Below are positions 1-9,615 of a stretch of DNA of 64,000 nucleotides, piece by piece (position 1 is the first letter of the stretch; each line of letters begins with the position of its first letter). The stretch is from Enterococcus larvae (GTDB lineage Bacteria; Bacillota; Bacilli; Lactobacillales; Enterococcaceae). The notes below the pieces were generated by a model. It did no database searches. It saw only the letters and a program-made list of their open reading frames with translations, and was not told the origin of the DNA. Made by a program: the position numbers and the translations under genes. The DNA is taken from the NCBI RefSeq assembly GCF_017830045.1, contig NZ_JAEDXU010000004.1, positions 124,001 through 188,000 of the forward strand. The letters are read 5' to 3'.

Positions 1-654
1 CAGCTGAAAATGCTCAATGCATTTTTGAATCCCCTGAAGCTTCGATCCTCCTTGAGGAATAATATCCACAACATACGGATTCGAGCGCGTCATGGTACAG
101 TTCGGCAGTTGCTGGACAAGAAAGTCTTTTTCCTCCACCGGACTCAACAATACACATTGATAGATTTCCTCATCCAAAATATTCAACTCATGGTAGCGAC
201 ACTCTTCTTTCCCAGGACGAAACTTGATTAAAAAATTTTTGACGAAGGAAATAGGAAACCATTTGGGGATGAAACGAGCCAATTTCTTTGCCCTCGTATT
301 CTGCCCAAATTTCATCAACGAACTGCCCTCCATCCTAGTACGACCGCCAAACATCATTTGTCGATGTCCCTCATCAGCAAAATCAACGATTCTTTCCAGC
401 GTGTCCTTATCAAAGGCTTTGGCGTACAGAGTTGTATCTTTTGTATACACCAGCTGGCCGTTATAGGTCACAAACACATCCAGATTCAACGCATCGATCT
501 GCTCTGTTAAATGGATAGGCCCCCGACCAGTTGCAACGCCGCAAATAATCCCCTGCTTCTGAGCAGCACGAATTGCTTTTCTAGTCGACTCAAGCGCACG
601 TGCATGCTTGTTTACTAACGTTCCATCAATATCAAATAAAATCATCTTTATCAT
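1..654 (-). CDS. HAD-superfamily phosphatase, Cof type (3' part missing)
   Basis: This gene runs off the left edge; 218 codons are visible. The N-terminus reads MIKMILFDIDGTLVNKH, the class IIB HAD motif I (DxDGT) with the nucleophilic Asp, followed by an ATGRG segment typical of motif II. Family members are cytosolic phosphatases acting on sugar phosphates, flavin precursors or pyridoxal phosphate; the substrate cannot be told here. I chose the ATG at 654, which has AAGGTG upstream; ATG at 645 is possible. It begins 8 nt after the stop of the DUF72 gene, so the two are probably cotranscribed. Motifs III and IV lie partly outside the window. Confidence 0.85.
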   Translation of the reverse strand, partial: MIKMILFDIDGTLVNKHARALESTRKAIRAAQKQGIICGVATGRGPIHLTEQIDALNLDVFVTYNGQLVYTKDTTLYAKAFDKDTLERIVDFADEGHRQMMFGGRTRMEGSSLMKFGQNTRAKKLARFIPKWFPISFVKNFLIKFRPGKEECRYHELNILDEEIYQCVLLSPVEEKDFLVQQLPNCTMTRSNPYVVDIIPQGGSKLQGIQKCIEHFQL

Positions 655-662
655 AAATCACC

Positions 663-1496
663 TTAAAATAAACCCATTTGCTTTGGATTTAAATTCTCAT
701 ATTCTAAATTAAGTTCTGCTTGCATATCTAATGCGTTACCGGCAGCATCTCCGCCGGAATTATTATTAAAAATGACCCCTACCTCTTTTGACTTTTCAGC
801 CGCTGCACCAACCGCTTGGCTAAGCTCAGCGATTTCTTCTTTGTTATAACGATAGAGGGTCCGTTTCTTGCGCCATTCCTTATCATTCGCCAGCCATCCC
901 GCCGCATTTCGCCCATGAAAGCGAAACAAGGTAAACACCTCATTGGTCACAAATGGATAAAACGGGACTGGATTTGTAGGAATCTGAGGCTCATCTACTA
1001 TTACCAGAGAGAAATCCTGCTGCTTCATAAAACCCAGTGTCTGCTTGATCAGCTCCGGCTGATACCATGTACCGCTTCTCAGTTCAACAGCAATTGGATA
1101 CTCCGAAAACCACTGCCTTATTTTTACAAGGTAATTGACATTTTCCTTTGTACAGCTAAAGCTTGCAGAAAATTGGACAAGAAAAGCGAATAGCTTGCCG
1201 CTTTGGATCAAGGGCTCCATGCTATGAAGAAACGCTTGAATCATTTCCTCTTCACTCTGATAGTAGGTTTCCCACTCGCCCTGACAGCTGATCCCGCTAT
1301 ACACCTTTATCACAAAGCGAAAATCCTCGGGAACAGCCTCAACCCAATTTTTGACAGACTCCTGTTTAGGAATACCATAATATGCTGTATCCATCTCTAC
1401 TAATGGTAGATGACCGGCATATTCATACAGTGTTGAGCGTTTTTTCCCTGTTAATGTCTCATGTTCATTAAAGGAGGTCAACCCCAAACGGATCAT
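663..1496 (-). CDS. DUF72 family protein (YecE-like)
   Basis: The 277-residue product has the DUF72 pattern throughout: an N-terminal strand MIRLGLTSF, a VEMDTAYYGIP segment, an FRFVIK strand, a VELRSGTWY strand and the late FRFHGRN and FNNNSGGDA motifs. These form a TIM-barrel-like fold of unknown biochemical role; structural relatives are metal-dependent isomerases and nucleases. The ATG at 1496 has AAAGGAAG at good spacing; an upstream GTG at 1514 overlaps that site and is less likely. The gene ends 8 nt before the HAD phosphatase and probably forms an operon with it. Confidence 0.85.
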   Translation of the reverse strand: MIRLGLTSFNEHETLTGKKRSTLYEYAGHLPLVEMDTAYYGIPKQESVKNWVEAVPEDFRFVIKVYSGISCQGEWETYYQSEEEMIQAFLHSMEPLIQSGKLFAFLVQFSASFSCTKENVNYLVKIRQWFSEYPIAVELRSGTWYQPELIKQTLGFMKQQDFSLVIVDEPQIPTNPVPFYPFVTNEVFTLFRFHGRNAAGWLANDKEWRKKRTLYRYNKEEIAELSQAVGAAAEKSKEVGVIFNNNSGGDAAGNALDMQAELNLEYENLNPKQMGLF

Positions 1497-1650
1497 GCTC
1501 TCGCTTCCTTTCACTACTCTTTTTTCTTCCTCACTATAGGGAAGAATGTGTTGAAAATTTCAAATATACTGATACCCTCGAAACAGATACCTTCTGAAAT
1601 ACTTAACTCCAATTCAGCCTTATCTATTTTAGCTGTCGGCAAATACCGAC

Positions 1651-2382
1651 TTAATTCCAACGAATATTCGCTTCACAATACAATTGCTCGCCTATCCTGA
1701 TTTCATGGCGTGTTTTCAAGCCCTGTTCTTCCTCAACAATGTCGTAATGGCTCTCCACTTCATGACCATACTCCACTTCCTTGTCAAACTTCACATTGAT
1801 ATGAACAGGCTGATGAGCTGAAAGGAAATCATACCCCAGAACATCCAACAACCAATTAAAGTAAATGGCATTGTTCACATGCTGATTCCCGTCAATATCA
1901 AAATACCTGACACGATAGCTCTGTGAACGACCGTCCTCAACCTTTTCAATTTTTTCACTTCGTTGAATTTTTTTGATTTTTTCACTTTCATATGGTGCAA
2001 TGATTTCTTCTGAAACGCTGCCCATTTTTCGGTTTTCTCTATTCATCAATACGAATGTCGACTTGATCAGCACACACTCGTTTCCCTCTTCATCATGTAT
2101 CCAAAAATTACGATAACAGAAATACTTATTATAAGATAACGCCTCTGTTGTTACTGTGATTTTTTCGCCAACTTTAGGCAAACGATCGATCTTTATTTCA
2201 TAGTTTGTGATTACCCAGCCCAGCCCTAAACCAGCAATATATTCCGCATCTCTTCCCAGCAGAGCACTTTGCTCTTCTGAAGTTTTGATGACTACCGCCA
2301 GCATAGACGGCAGGGTCATTTGCTTCGTGATATCACCATCATAATAAGCCACTTCATAGGGCATTGTATATCTTTTTCCCAT
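1651..2382 (-). CDS. Acyl-ACP thioesterase (FatA-like)
   Basis: The 243-residue protein has two hotdog halves. The second carries FDIDGNQHVNNAIYFNW, the conserved D..GN.HVNN..Y..W segment that supplies the catalytic Asn and His in bacterial and plant acyl-ACP thioesterases. The enzyme hydrolyses acyl-ACP to free fatty acid in the cytosol, diverting chains from membrane lipid synthesis. Length matches bacterial members. The start has a correctly spaced GGAGG. An extended -10 (TGTTATAAT on the minus strand, near 2492-2500) is a plausible promoter. The gene stands alone, about 150 bp upstream of the DUF72 gene. Confidence 0.88.
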   Translation of the reverse strand: MGKRYTMPYEVAYYDGDITKQMTLPSMLAVVIKTSEEQSALLGRDAEYIAGLGLGWVITNYEIKIDRLPKVGEKITVTTEALSYNKYFCYRNFWIHDEEGNECVLIKSTFVLMNRENRKMGSVSEEIIAPYESEKIKKIQRSEKIEKVEDGRSQSYRVRYFDIDGNQHVNNAIYFNWLLDVLGYDFLSAHQPVHINVKFDKEVEYGHEVESHYDIVEEEQGLKTRHEIRIGEQLYCEANIRWN

Positions 2383-2704
2383 CTATAATTTCTCCTCCCA
2401 AACATGATTCTATTACTTATCCATTCATCATTCAAAAGCGACACATACCGCAACATGTCATACTTCTCAACAGGTATTTCCATTTCTGTAAATTATAACA
2501 TACGTGGAAAATATGTATGCCCATCAAACTTATTTTCTTAGTATTTTTTCCAATCCGCTCCTCCTCAGACCCTGTCTCCTTACAGCTGGAGCAGCAATCA
2601 GCCTGAGAAAAACTTTCCATTTTGCTTGAAGAAAGGCCCTCAGAGAATGCCGAGCATTATGCACGATACGTTCGAAAGATTATAAAAGGATAAAAGCATA
2701 TCCT

Positions 2705-2733
2705 TTGAACTCCAGAAAAATCCATGTTACTTT
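2705..2733 (+). promoter_or_regulatory. Promoter of the LPMO gene
   Basis: A -35 of TTGAAC (2705-2710) and an extended -10, TG-n-TACTTT (-10 at 2728-2733), are separated by 17 nt. The start point would fall near 2740, inside the cre site. Confidence 0.6.
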
Positions 2734-2737
2734 AGCA

Positions 2738-2752
2738 TTGTAAGCGTTACAA
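2738..2752 (+). promoter_or_regulatory. cre operator (CcpA site)
   Basis: TTGTAAGCGTTACAA contains TGTAAGCGTTACA, a full match to the catabolite-responsive element consensus TGWAANCGNTNWCA. It lies just after the -10 box, over the predicted start point, where bound CcpA would repress. This fits glucose repression of a chitin-degrading enzyme. Confidence 0.75.
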
Positions 2753-2774
2753 AAAAACTTTAGGAGGCAACACA

Positions 2775-3359
2775 ATGAAGAAAGTATTGTTGAAAACGAT
2801 TTTGGCACTTGGGTTATTCACAGTAGGTACCGCAGCAGCAGCAACTGTTTCAGAAGCTCATGGATATATTTCCAGTCCCGGCAGTAGAGCTTACTTCGGC
2901 AGTGCGGCTGGTGGGAAACTCAATACAAACGTTGGACGTGCAGAGTGGGAACCACAAAGTATCGAAGCAACAAAAGGCGTATTCATTGATGGGAAATTAG
3001 CCAGTGCAGGCGTTAGCGGATTTGAAGCGTTGGATGAGCAGACAGCGACCCGCTGGCACAAAACAACGATTTCAACAGGAACATTACCGCTTAAGTGGAC
3101 ATTGACCGCTCAACACCGTACCTCCACATGGGATTACTATATGACAAAACAAGGATGGGATCCAAATTCTCCACTAAAAATCAGTGATTTTGAAATGATC
3201 GGTCAAGTGAATGACAACAATGCTATTCCAGGTTCAACAGTGAATCATACACTGACAGTTCCAAGCAACCGTTCAGGCTACCATATCATTTATGGTGTAT
3301 GGAATGTCGCTGATACAACAAATGCATTCTATCAAGTCATCGATGTAAACGTTCAATAA
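2775..3359 (+). CDS. Lytic polysaccharide monooxygenase, AA10 (chitin-binding)
   Basis: The 194-residue precursor has a Sec signal peptide that cuts before His29 (VSEA-HGYISSPGSR). A free N-terminal His is essential for the copper histidine brace; the second ligand is His114 in AQHRTSTWDY. This is a single-domain AA10 enzyme with no extra carbohydrate module, the same architecture as the enterococcal chitin-active LPMO EfCBM33A. It is secreted and oxidatively cleaves crystalline chitin; AA10 enzymes are also linked to host-glycan interaction. AGGAGG precedes the ATG. The gene is monocistronic, driven by a promoter overlapped by a cre site. Confidence 0.95.
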   Translation: MKKVLLKTILALGLFTVGTAAAATVSEAHGYISSPGSRAYFGSAAGGKLNTNVGRAEWEPQSIEATKGVFIDGKLASAGVSGFEALDEQTATRWHKTTISTGTLPLKWTLTAQHRTSTWDYYMTKQGWDPNSPLKISDFEMIGQVNDNNAIPGSTVNHTLTVPSNRSGYHIIYGVWNVADTTNAFYQVIDVNVQ

Positions 3360-3500
3360 GCATACAGCTGTAAATTATCGCAGGGTCATCTATTCGATCT
3401 TATAAGGATCAGTACTGCGACTATCAAAGCTTGTAACAATGAAAGCCGATCGGTTCTCGGAATCCATCACTTCCGAGTGTCGTCGCTTTAATAAACGGCA

Positions 3501-3553
3501 AATAAAAATCAGCAGGTGGAACCCATTGAAAGTTCTGTCCGCTGATTTTTATT
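3501..3553. terminator. Bidirectional terminator between LPMO and recombinase
   Basis: Perfect 13-bp inverted arms, AATAAAAATCAGC (3501-3513) and GCTGATTTTTATT (3541-3553), enclose a 27-nt loop. The A/T-rich ends give a T-run in both directions between convergent genes. Confidence 0.7.
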
Positions 3554-3556
3554 CTG

Positions 3557-4141
3557 CTATTTGCTGGAAATCTCTCTTTTCGTACGGTAAACACCGTCCT
3601 TTTTCAAATGATAGTAAATTGTCGCTGTGGAAATACCACAGCGCTTAGAAATCTCCTGAGCAGGAATATCCGTATTATGATATAGATCCAGTGCTTCTTT
3701 CACCTGTTCCACCAATGGTGGTCTCCCAAGTATGACACCTTTGTTCTTCGCTGCACTCAAGCCGGCCAAAACACGTTCTCGGATCATCTCTGCCTCCATT
3801 TCTGCAAAGGCGCCCATGATGGTAAAGAAGAAACGGCCTGTCGCTGTAGTTGTATCAATGTTGTTTTGAATACTGACAAAGTTGATTTTATTTCGTTCAA
3901 AGTCTTCCATCAAACTCAACAGCTGCTTTGTTCCCCGTGCCAGTCTATCCAACTTAAAAATCACAAAGGTATCGCCGGATCTAAGTGTACTCAATGCCTT
4001 CTTAAGCTCTGTGCGCTCTAGCTTTCGTCCACTCTCATGCTCTTTAAAAATCTTATCTACCCCATAGGCTTCCAGTGCCTGCAGTTGTGAATCAAACTTT
4101 TGATGTGGCGTGCTCACACGCATATACCCAATCACCGCCAT
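3557..4141 (-). CDS. Serine site-specific recombinase (resolvase/invertase), copy 1
   Basis: The 194-residue protein is a small serine recombinase. It has an N-terminal catalytic domain with IGYMRVST (nucleophile Ser10), FKLDRLARG with the active-site arginines, a long E-helix (AFAEMEAEMIRERV) and a C-terminal helix-turn-helix (DIPAQEISKRCGISTATIYYHL). It is very similar to the recombinase at 22609-23208, which points the opposite way at the other end of the accessory block. ATG 4141 has AAGGAGG; a TTG at 4180 is unlikely. Such enzymes invert or resolve DNA between paired crossover sites; the target here is unknown. It directly follows the lanthipeptide transporter. Confidence 0.92.
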   Translation of the reverse strand: MAVIGYMRVSTPHQKFDSQLQALEAYGVDKIFKEHESGRKLERTELKKALSTLRSGDTFVIFKLDRLARGTKQLLSLMEDFERNKINFVSIQNNIDTTTATGRFFFTIMGAFAEMEAEMIRERVLAGLSAAKNKGVILGRPPLVEQVKEALDLYHNTDIPAQEISKRCGISTATIYYHLKKDGVYRTKREISSK

Positions 4142-4176
4142 CAAATCCCTCCTTCTTTTGTCTGTCTTTGAGTCTA

Positions 4177-6351
4177 TCAATACTCAGTTGAAAAAAAGGG
4201 GCCCTCGACGCTTGATTCTGTCGGCTCGTGGTAAATCGAATAATAGTATCCTTTCTTTTGAATCAGTGTTTCATGTGTTCCTTCCTCCACGATTCGTCCT
4301 TGATCTACTACCAGAATCCGATCAAAATGCCTCACTGTGTTCAAGCGATGAGCAATAACGATACAAGTAAAGCTATAGTGCTTCAACTGATTCATGATAA
4401 AGTTTTCAGAGATATTATCAAGGGAGCTCGTTGGTTCATCCATCAGCAGCAGCTGTGTTTCTTTGACTAGCGCCCGAGCAATGGATATTCGCTGCATCTG
4501 TCCGCCTGACAGATTCATGCCGCCTTCTGAAATCGGCGTCTCCAAGCCCAATGGCAAATTCTGAATGATTTCACTGACTCTGGAATCATAGATTGCCTGT
4601 TCCAGTCTCTGTTCATCGAACTCTTCCTGATTCATGACAATATTTTCCAGAAGCGAAGCATTGAAAATCGTCGGCTTCTGGTTCACGATACTGGTAACTC
4701 GCTTGATTGATTCTTCGTTAATCGTACGAAGGTCCTGCTGGTTCACTTCGATTGCGCCTTCAGTCGGTTCATAAAGCCCTGCCAGAAGCTTCAGCAAGGT
4801 ACTTTTTCCTGAACCGCTTTTCCCGACAATCGCAATTTTCTCGCCGGCTTTAACACTGAAGGAAATATCCTCTAAAATATTTTCTTCAAAACGACTGTAT
4901 TTAAAGGACACGGATCGAACATCCAATGATTGAATCTCTTTTACTTTTACAGCTCCTTTTGGCTTCTTCCGTGTTTCCGAAGCATCCAGTATCTCATTAA
5001 GCTTACCGAAATACGATCGCAGTAATAAAATCTCCGTATAAGAATCGAACACGACAACGATTGGTGTAATAAACGCACCTGCCAATGAGTTGAAGCTAAT
5101 GATTTGCCCCAACGTCAGCTGGTCATCCATCAGCTGGAATACACCAATGTAAATCAGCAGAACAGGTAAAATAAACTGGATTGACGTCTGAATTGTACGC
5201 ACCCAAGTAGAAAAGCGATCTTTCTCTACTCGAAGGTCGATCTGCTGCCTGAAATTCCCCAGCCATTTATTGTAAAATTGTTTTTCAGAGCCTGAAGATT
5301 TCACTGTTTCCATCCCCTCAAACAGCTCCACCAAGATTCTTTGTACACGTGATTGTGCCAGCAGCTCTTTATCTGTTATGGCCTGTACCTTCTTAGAATT
5401 AACAAAGGAGATGCCTCCCATCACAATGGCTCCGGCAAATGCAATCAGCGTCATTTGCGGAGAAATCGCCAGCATTAAAATCAGATAAATAAATACAAAT
5501 AGAAAATCAACGAATAAGGTCAGCATCCGCTGACTCATGATTTGCTGAATGATCACGCTGAGGTTTGCCCGAAAAATCAGGTCCCCGGTAGAACGATTGA
5601 CAAAAAAGCGCAACGGCAAATGCATGATTTTTCGCATGAAAGCCTTCATTAAGGTTAGATCAAATAGATTCTCTAAGACAATCAGGGTCAAGCCTCTAGC
5701 TACCTGAAGAAGATAATAGGCAATGAACATCAACAGAATACCCCAGCCGATTTGCGTGATCAGTTGGTTCGATGCCTGTGAGCGATCGATGATCAGCTGT
5801 GTTAAACGCGGAACCAAGATACTGACGCCTTGAATCAGTAAGGTCAAGCCAATAAAGACAGAAGCCTTTAGCTTTTGCTCCTTGAAGATTCGTTTAAAAA
5901 TCGACAACGCTGCATTCTTTCTTTTCTCTGTGCGCTGGATCGTCACATCCTGAGCCTCTACTAATAGAGCAAAATCGGTAAAAAGCGCTTCAAATTCAGC
6001 TAGCGGAATTTTTTTCTTCCCCTCCGCCGGATCTAAGATAACAGCAAAGTCCTTGGTCAGCCTTTCCAAAACAACGTAATGCCTGTTCTCCCAAAAACAA
6101 ATCACCGGTTCCGTCTGTTCCATTAAAATATCCAGTTCAAGAACACGGATCGCCTTCGTTTCAATCCCACGTTCCTCCAGAATTTCTTTTAAATTCAATA
6201 ATGTATTGCCGCCTTTAGGAACACCATAGATATCCCGCAGCTGATTCAAGGTCACTGAGTCCTTGTAGTAATTCAAAATCATCGTCACACAAGCAAGACC
6301 GCATTCACTGTGTTCACTAGGTTCAACAAACGGTACCTTTTTCTTCAACAT
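4177..6351 (-). CDS. lanT: Lanthipeptide exporter with N-terminal C39 leader peptidase (LanT-type)
   Basis: The 724-residue protein combines three parts. Residues 1-135 are a C39 cysteine protease with Cys17 in SECGLAC, His91 in ENRHYVV and Asp107 in ILDPAEG. A six-helix ABC exporter domain follows, then a nucleotide-binding domain with Walker A GKSGSGKST, signature LSGGQ and Walker B LLLMDEPTSSLD. Such proteins cleave double-glycine leaders and export the modified peptide across the membrane. The gene lies 16 nt after lanM, and with the precursor completes a minimal class II lanthipeptide operon. All catalytic residues are present. No separate immunity ABC transporter is visible nearby. Confidence 0.93.
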   Translation of the reverse strand: MLKKKVPFVEPSEHSECGLACVTMILNYYKDSVTLNQLRDIYGVPKGGNTLLNLKEILEERGIETKAIRVLELDILMEQTEPVICFWENRHYVVLERLTKDFAVILDPAEGKKKIPLAEFEALFTDFALLVEAQDVTIQRTEKRKNAALSIFKRIFKEQKLKASVFIGLTLLIQGVSILVPRLTQLIIDRSQASNQLITQIGWGILLMFIAYYLLQVARGLTLIVLENLFDLTLMKAFMRKIMHLPLRFFVNRSTGDLIFRANLSVIIQQIMSQRMLTLFVDFLFVFIYLILMLAISPQMTLIAFAGAIVMGGISFVNSKKVQAITDKELLAQSRVQRILVELFEGMETVKSSGSEKQFYNKWLGNFRQQIDLRVEKDRFSTWVRTIQTSIQFILPVLLIYIGVFQLMDDQLTLGQIISFNSLAGAFITPIVVVFDSYTEILLLRSYFGKLNEILDASETRKKPKGAVKVKEIQSLDVRSVSFKYSRFEENILEDISFSVKAGEKIAIVGKSGSGKSTLLKLLAGLYEPTEGAIEVNQQDLRTINEESIKRVTSIVNQKPTIFNASLLENIVMNQEEFDEQRLEQAIYDSRVSEIIQNLPLGLETPISEGGMNLSGGQMQRISIARALVKETQLLLMDEPTSSLDNISENFIMNQLKHYSFTCIVIAHRLNTVRHFDRILVVDQGRIVEEGTHETLIQKKGYYYSIYHEPTESSVEGPFFSTEY

Positions 6352-6367
6352 AACATCCCCCCTATCC

Positions 6368-9300
6368 TTATTCCGGTAATTCCAGAGTTAATATATTGGC
6401 ACTTTTTTTAGGATTGGATAGACGTAAATATTGGTGTCCAATGCCTGACAATCCTGTAAACAATCCATATTTGGGAACAGTCTTCAATCCTTCAAAATGA
6501 TAATCAGCGGTTCTCTGCTTTTGTTGCAGCCAGTCGATTCTCTCCTGAAGCCTTCCCTGCTGCTCTTGTTTCAAGTGACTCTGTGCACTCAGCAAGTATT
6601 CAAGATCTCCGAAGTTGCCATGGCAAAGACAATCATCCGCCTTTTCCTGATTCAACAGACGTTCTGCAGCCATCACTACTTCTTCTGCCAACAACTCATC
6701 AGTGAACCCGCTTTCCAGTAAATCCAGATAAGCCATGCCGATACCTGTTGCACCATAGCACCACAAATCATTGACCATTGGAATTGCTGGTCTAAGATCC
6801 AGCCAGCCTTTTTGAGCAGCATCAAATGTTTTCCGCTCCTCTGCCAAGCCCCAGCGAATCAGCTGGTCACACGCATCTGTTTCCTCAAGCTTTCTGACAC
6901 TGTTCGCTGCATGGATCACTCCGGAATAACCGTGGGCAAAACCGCCTTGGGTAATCCCCTCCGTTTTCAAATCCTGAAGCAGTCGTTGCGCAAACTGCTT
7001 ATATGCTATTTTCTCGGTTATCTCAAAAAGTTGCGTAAACACCTTGATGATGGATGCTGTTCCCCCTGTCCAGTCATAACCACCGATTTGCTCTGCTTGA
7101 TAGTTTTCCATATAAAATACCGCAATCCGTTCAGCAGCCTCCAAAAGCGCAGACTTTCCACTCAGCTTAAAGGTATACAATAACGGATAAACCGCCGCGA
7201 ATGAGCCATAGAAAGCAGAAATACTATCTATATATTCCTCACTCAGTTTAAGAACCAGCGCCTCACTCAACTCATAAGGTTCCTTAAATCGAGGATCATC
7301 GGTCAAATGATACAGCTCACTGAAATACAGATACATCCCTGTGATGCCATCGTACAGATTTTCGTTCATAACAGTGACCATATAGTTGTCAGAAGAAGTT
7401 TCCTCTACATTCTTCCAGGCAATCGAGTCTTCTCCGATAAACGCCGAGTCCAGTAGTCGCTGCCCAATGGCTGCCGCCTGTTCCAGATAGGAATCGGTCT
7501 CACTTTCCTGTACTGCTTCAACCACTGTTTCCTGCAGCTCCATCGGATCATAGGTGCCAAATGAGGTATATAAATAATCCAACTGTTCCTCTTCTTCTTG
7601 TTGATCGAAATGACTCAGCTTTTCAATTTCAGTATGGATCGCTGCTGCGTCATACATCTTCCCGACATCCTCACCACGACTGGCTGTCAAATTACAGGAA
7701 TCCGTCCGATTGAAAAAGATCGGTACATCATGCTGCAGCATGTCTCTTACTTCAAAAGGGATTGGCTGCTCATTCGAGTAGCTATGCATCCAAAGATTTT
7801 CAAACAGTTTTTCCCTCTCGATATAGTCCACCATACAGCTGGGATGAGTAGAGTAATCCAGAAGATCTCCGTAGCTCTGAGTTGTCTTGATCACATTTCT
7901 CACCAGCACATTCGAAAAGCAGCCTTTTACTGTCTGGATAAGAAATTCTCTATTTTCTCTGGCAAAGGCTGAAAACTCACGAAAACCATCAAGAATCAAA
8001 TGAATATATGGTGTAAAATCTACCTTCTCTCCTTTATACAAAGGAATATTTTCCGCCGCATCTGTCATATGTTCTTCATAGACAAACTGCATATTATCAG
8101 AATCGAAATTGATCAGCTTCAATACCTTATAAGGAAGCTTCTGCTGGTCTCCACTCAGTGCGCTTAGCTGAACACCTTGAGCTGCGCCTTCCACATCGCC
8201 CTCTGCCTTCTCCTCAAATAGATAGATTGGAACCAAGCCGCTCATGATAACGGATTCCATATTATCCCTTTGCGCCATGACAATCGCATTCTCGCTGTTC
8301 GGTGCTGGAAAATTATTCTGAATGATTGTTTCAAGATCGATCATCACCGGATATTTTCCATGAGCCAAAATATTCTCCAAGTGAAAATCATTTCCGTTCA
8401 ATAAATAAACCAATGCAATCGTATGACCAAATTGACGATAATAATGCTGTAAATCTTCTTCTGACTCACATTCACTATGCGTCAATCGCTCTTCAAAGGT
8501 ATACTCCGACTTAACGACTTTCTTCGTTAGATAAAAATCAAAACGGGCATCCTCTTTTTGCAAACGTGAAATAAACTGGTCGAAGCGGACACTGATTTCC
8601 AAGTTTTTCGGCTTGTAGACCAGTTCAGAACCATCGTCAAACGTCAAAATAGCAACAGATTTCCCTCGATCGTGAGAATCCCCTGCCCCCATTCTCAAAC
8701 GTTCTACGCAAAACGAATTTCCTATATGAAAGGTCTTCTGCAATTCTTCCTTACTCTCTGCCAATGCCGATAGCAACGCTTGAAAGTTCGCAAGCTGATA
8801 GCTCATGATTTCTGCCAGCATCCGTGTCAATACAGGGAAGCTGTAGAAAAATTGGTATAACGATTCTTTATTATAGAAGCGATAAATCAAATATTCCCTG
8901 AACCGCTCTTTCTCATCCTCACCCTTGAGGGTTATATACTGCTTTTGATCATGAAGGTCATAGACAAAGGTTCGCAAGCTGATATCCAAAAAGCGATTGA
9001 TCCCTTCTTCTATGTAGTTACTCAACGCCTGTTCTGCTATACTAACAGTTGGAAAATCTTTTGCAGACTCTCTAATTTTCGAATCAAAATAATTGATATG
9101 CAGGCGCAATGCGTAAGTAAAGTTGACGTTTACCTGAGCCTCGATGTCACGTTGATCTGTATCCACCGATTCAAATATTTCTTTGGTAGTGTTCAGCCAG
9201 TCTTCTTGCGACAGCTGTTGGAATAGATCATTCTGTTCCTCTTGTGTCATCGCTTTAATGGCGAAGCCAAAATCCTGTTCAGACAACTCCATACTGGAGA

Positions 9301-9469
9301 GTATTTGTTGAAATCGTTCTTCTGTGACCAATGTCGGACGTTTACGCCAACTCAAGAAGTTAGCCAATCTTTCTTCTGGATAAGACAGGTTATTTCTGTC
9401 ATAATAGTCTTTCAGCAATGTATATCGTTGCTTGATCGACGTCGCTCTTGCCAAGTTCTCAATTCTCAT
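6368..9469 (-). CDS. lanM: Class II lanthipeptide synthetase LanM
   Basis: The 1033-residue bifunctional enzyme dehydrates Ser/Thr and forms (methyl)lanthionine rings. The N-terminal dehydratase (DUF4135) spans about residues 150-620 and contains the kinase-like motifs LVYKPKNLE (~283-291) and GNDFHLENILAHG (~359-371). The C-terminal LanC-like cyclase covers about 690-1033, with zinc ligands Cys903 (DLWCYGATG), Cys949 and His950 (CLCHGNFG), and the closing FTGLSGIGHQYL repeat. Length and architecture are normal for LanM. It sits between the precursor gene and the LanT-type exporter. A terminator-like hairpin upstream probably keeps its expression below that of the precursor. Confidence 0.95.
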   Translation of the reverse strand: MRIENLARATSIKQRYTLLKDYYDRNNLSYPEERLANFLSWRKRPTLVTEERFQQILSSMELSEQDFGFAIKAMTQEEQNDLFQQLSQEDWLNTTKEIFESVDTDQRDIEAQVNVNFTYALRLHINYFDSKIRESAKDFPTVSIAEQALSNYIEEGINRFLDISLRTFVYDLHDQKQYITLKGEDEKERFREYLIYRFYNKESLYQFFYSFPVLTRMLAEIMSYQLANFQALLSALAESKEELQKTFHIGNSFCVERLRMGAGDSHDRGKSVAILTFDDGSELVYKPKNLEISVRFDQFISRLQKEDARFDFYLTKKVVKSEYTFEERLTHSECESEEDLQHYYRQFGHTIALVYLLNGNDFHLENILAHGKYPVMIDLETIIQNNFPAPNSENAIVMAQRDNMESVIMSGLVPIYLFEEKAEGDVEGAAQGVQLSALSGDQQKLPYKVLKLINFDSDNMQFVYEEHMTDAAENIPLYKGEKVDFTPYIHLILDGFREFSAFARENREFLIQTVKGCFSNVLVRNVIKTTQSYGDLLDYSTHPSCMVDYIEREKLFENLWMHSYSNEQPIPFEVRDMLQHDVPIFFNRTDSCNLTASRGEDVGKMYDAAAIHTEIEKLSHFDQQEEEEQLDYLYTSFGTYDPMELQETVVEAVQESETDSYLEQAAAIGQRLLDSAFIGEDSIAWKNVEETSSDNYMVTVMNENLYDGITGMYLYFSELYHLTDDPRFKEPYELSEALVLKLSEEYIDSISAFYGSFAAVYPLLYTFKLSGKSALLEAAERIAVFYMENYQAEQIGGYDWTGGTASIIKVFTQLFEITEKIAYKQFAQRLLQDLKTEGITQGGFAHGYSGVIHAANSVRKLEETDACDQLIRWGLAEERKTFDAAQKGWLDLRPAIPMVNDLWCYGATGIGMAYLDLLESGFTDELLAEEVVMAAERLLNQEKADDCLCHGNFGDLEYLLSAQSHLKQEQQGRLQERIDWLQQKQRTADYHFEGLKTVPKYGLFTGLSGIGHQYLRLSNPKKSANILTLELPE

Positions 9470-9562
9470 AAGTAGCTCCTTTTAAGTTTTTGAAGAGATC
9501 AGTCAGCGAACTTCTTGCTCCTCAGTTATAGTAAACCTATGTATAATGTTATTAAAAATAAG

Positions 9563-9601
9563 TGCTAGATAAGCACTGCTGGAACAGTTGCTTATCTAGC
9601 A
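9563..9601 (-). terminator. Partial terminator/attenuator between lanA and lanM
   Basis: Perfect 13-bp arms, TGCTAGATAAGCA and TGCTTATCTAGCA, enclose a 13-nt loop; a T-rich tail (TTATTTTTAAT) follows on the minus strand. The hairpin lies just after the precursor stop and upstream of lanM. Read-through would give excess precursor over enzyme, as is common in lantibiotic operons. Confidence 0.75.
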
Positions 9602-9615
9602 AATTCAGTATTTCA

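Larger units (their letters stand above)
2383..2774. other. Divergent intergenic region between thioesterase and LPMO genes
   Basis: This stretch holds the leftward thioesterase promoter (extended -10 near 2492-2500) and, at its right end, the LPMO promoter and cre site. A 62-codon minus-strand reading frame at 2432-2620 has no good ribosome site and no recognisable content. I see no gene here. Confidence 0.6.

Noticed and set aside
2432..2620. 62-codon minus-strand frame in the thioesterase-LPMO gap
   Set aside because: No good ribosome site, no recognisable domain, and it overlaps the probable thioesterase promoter.
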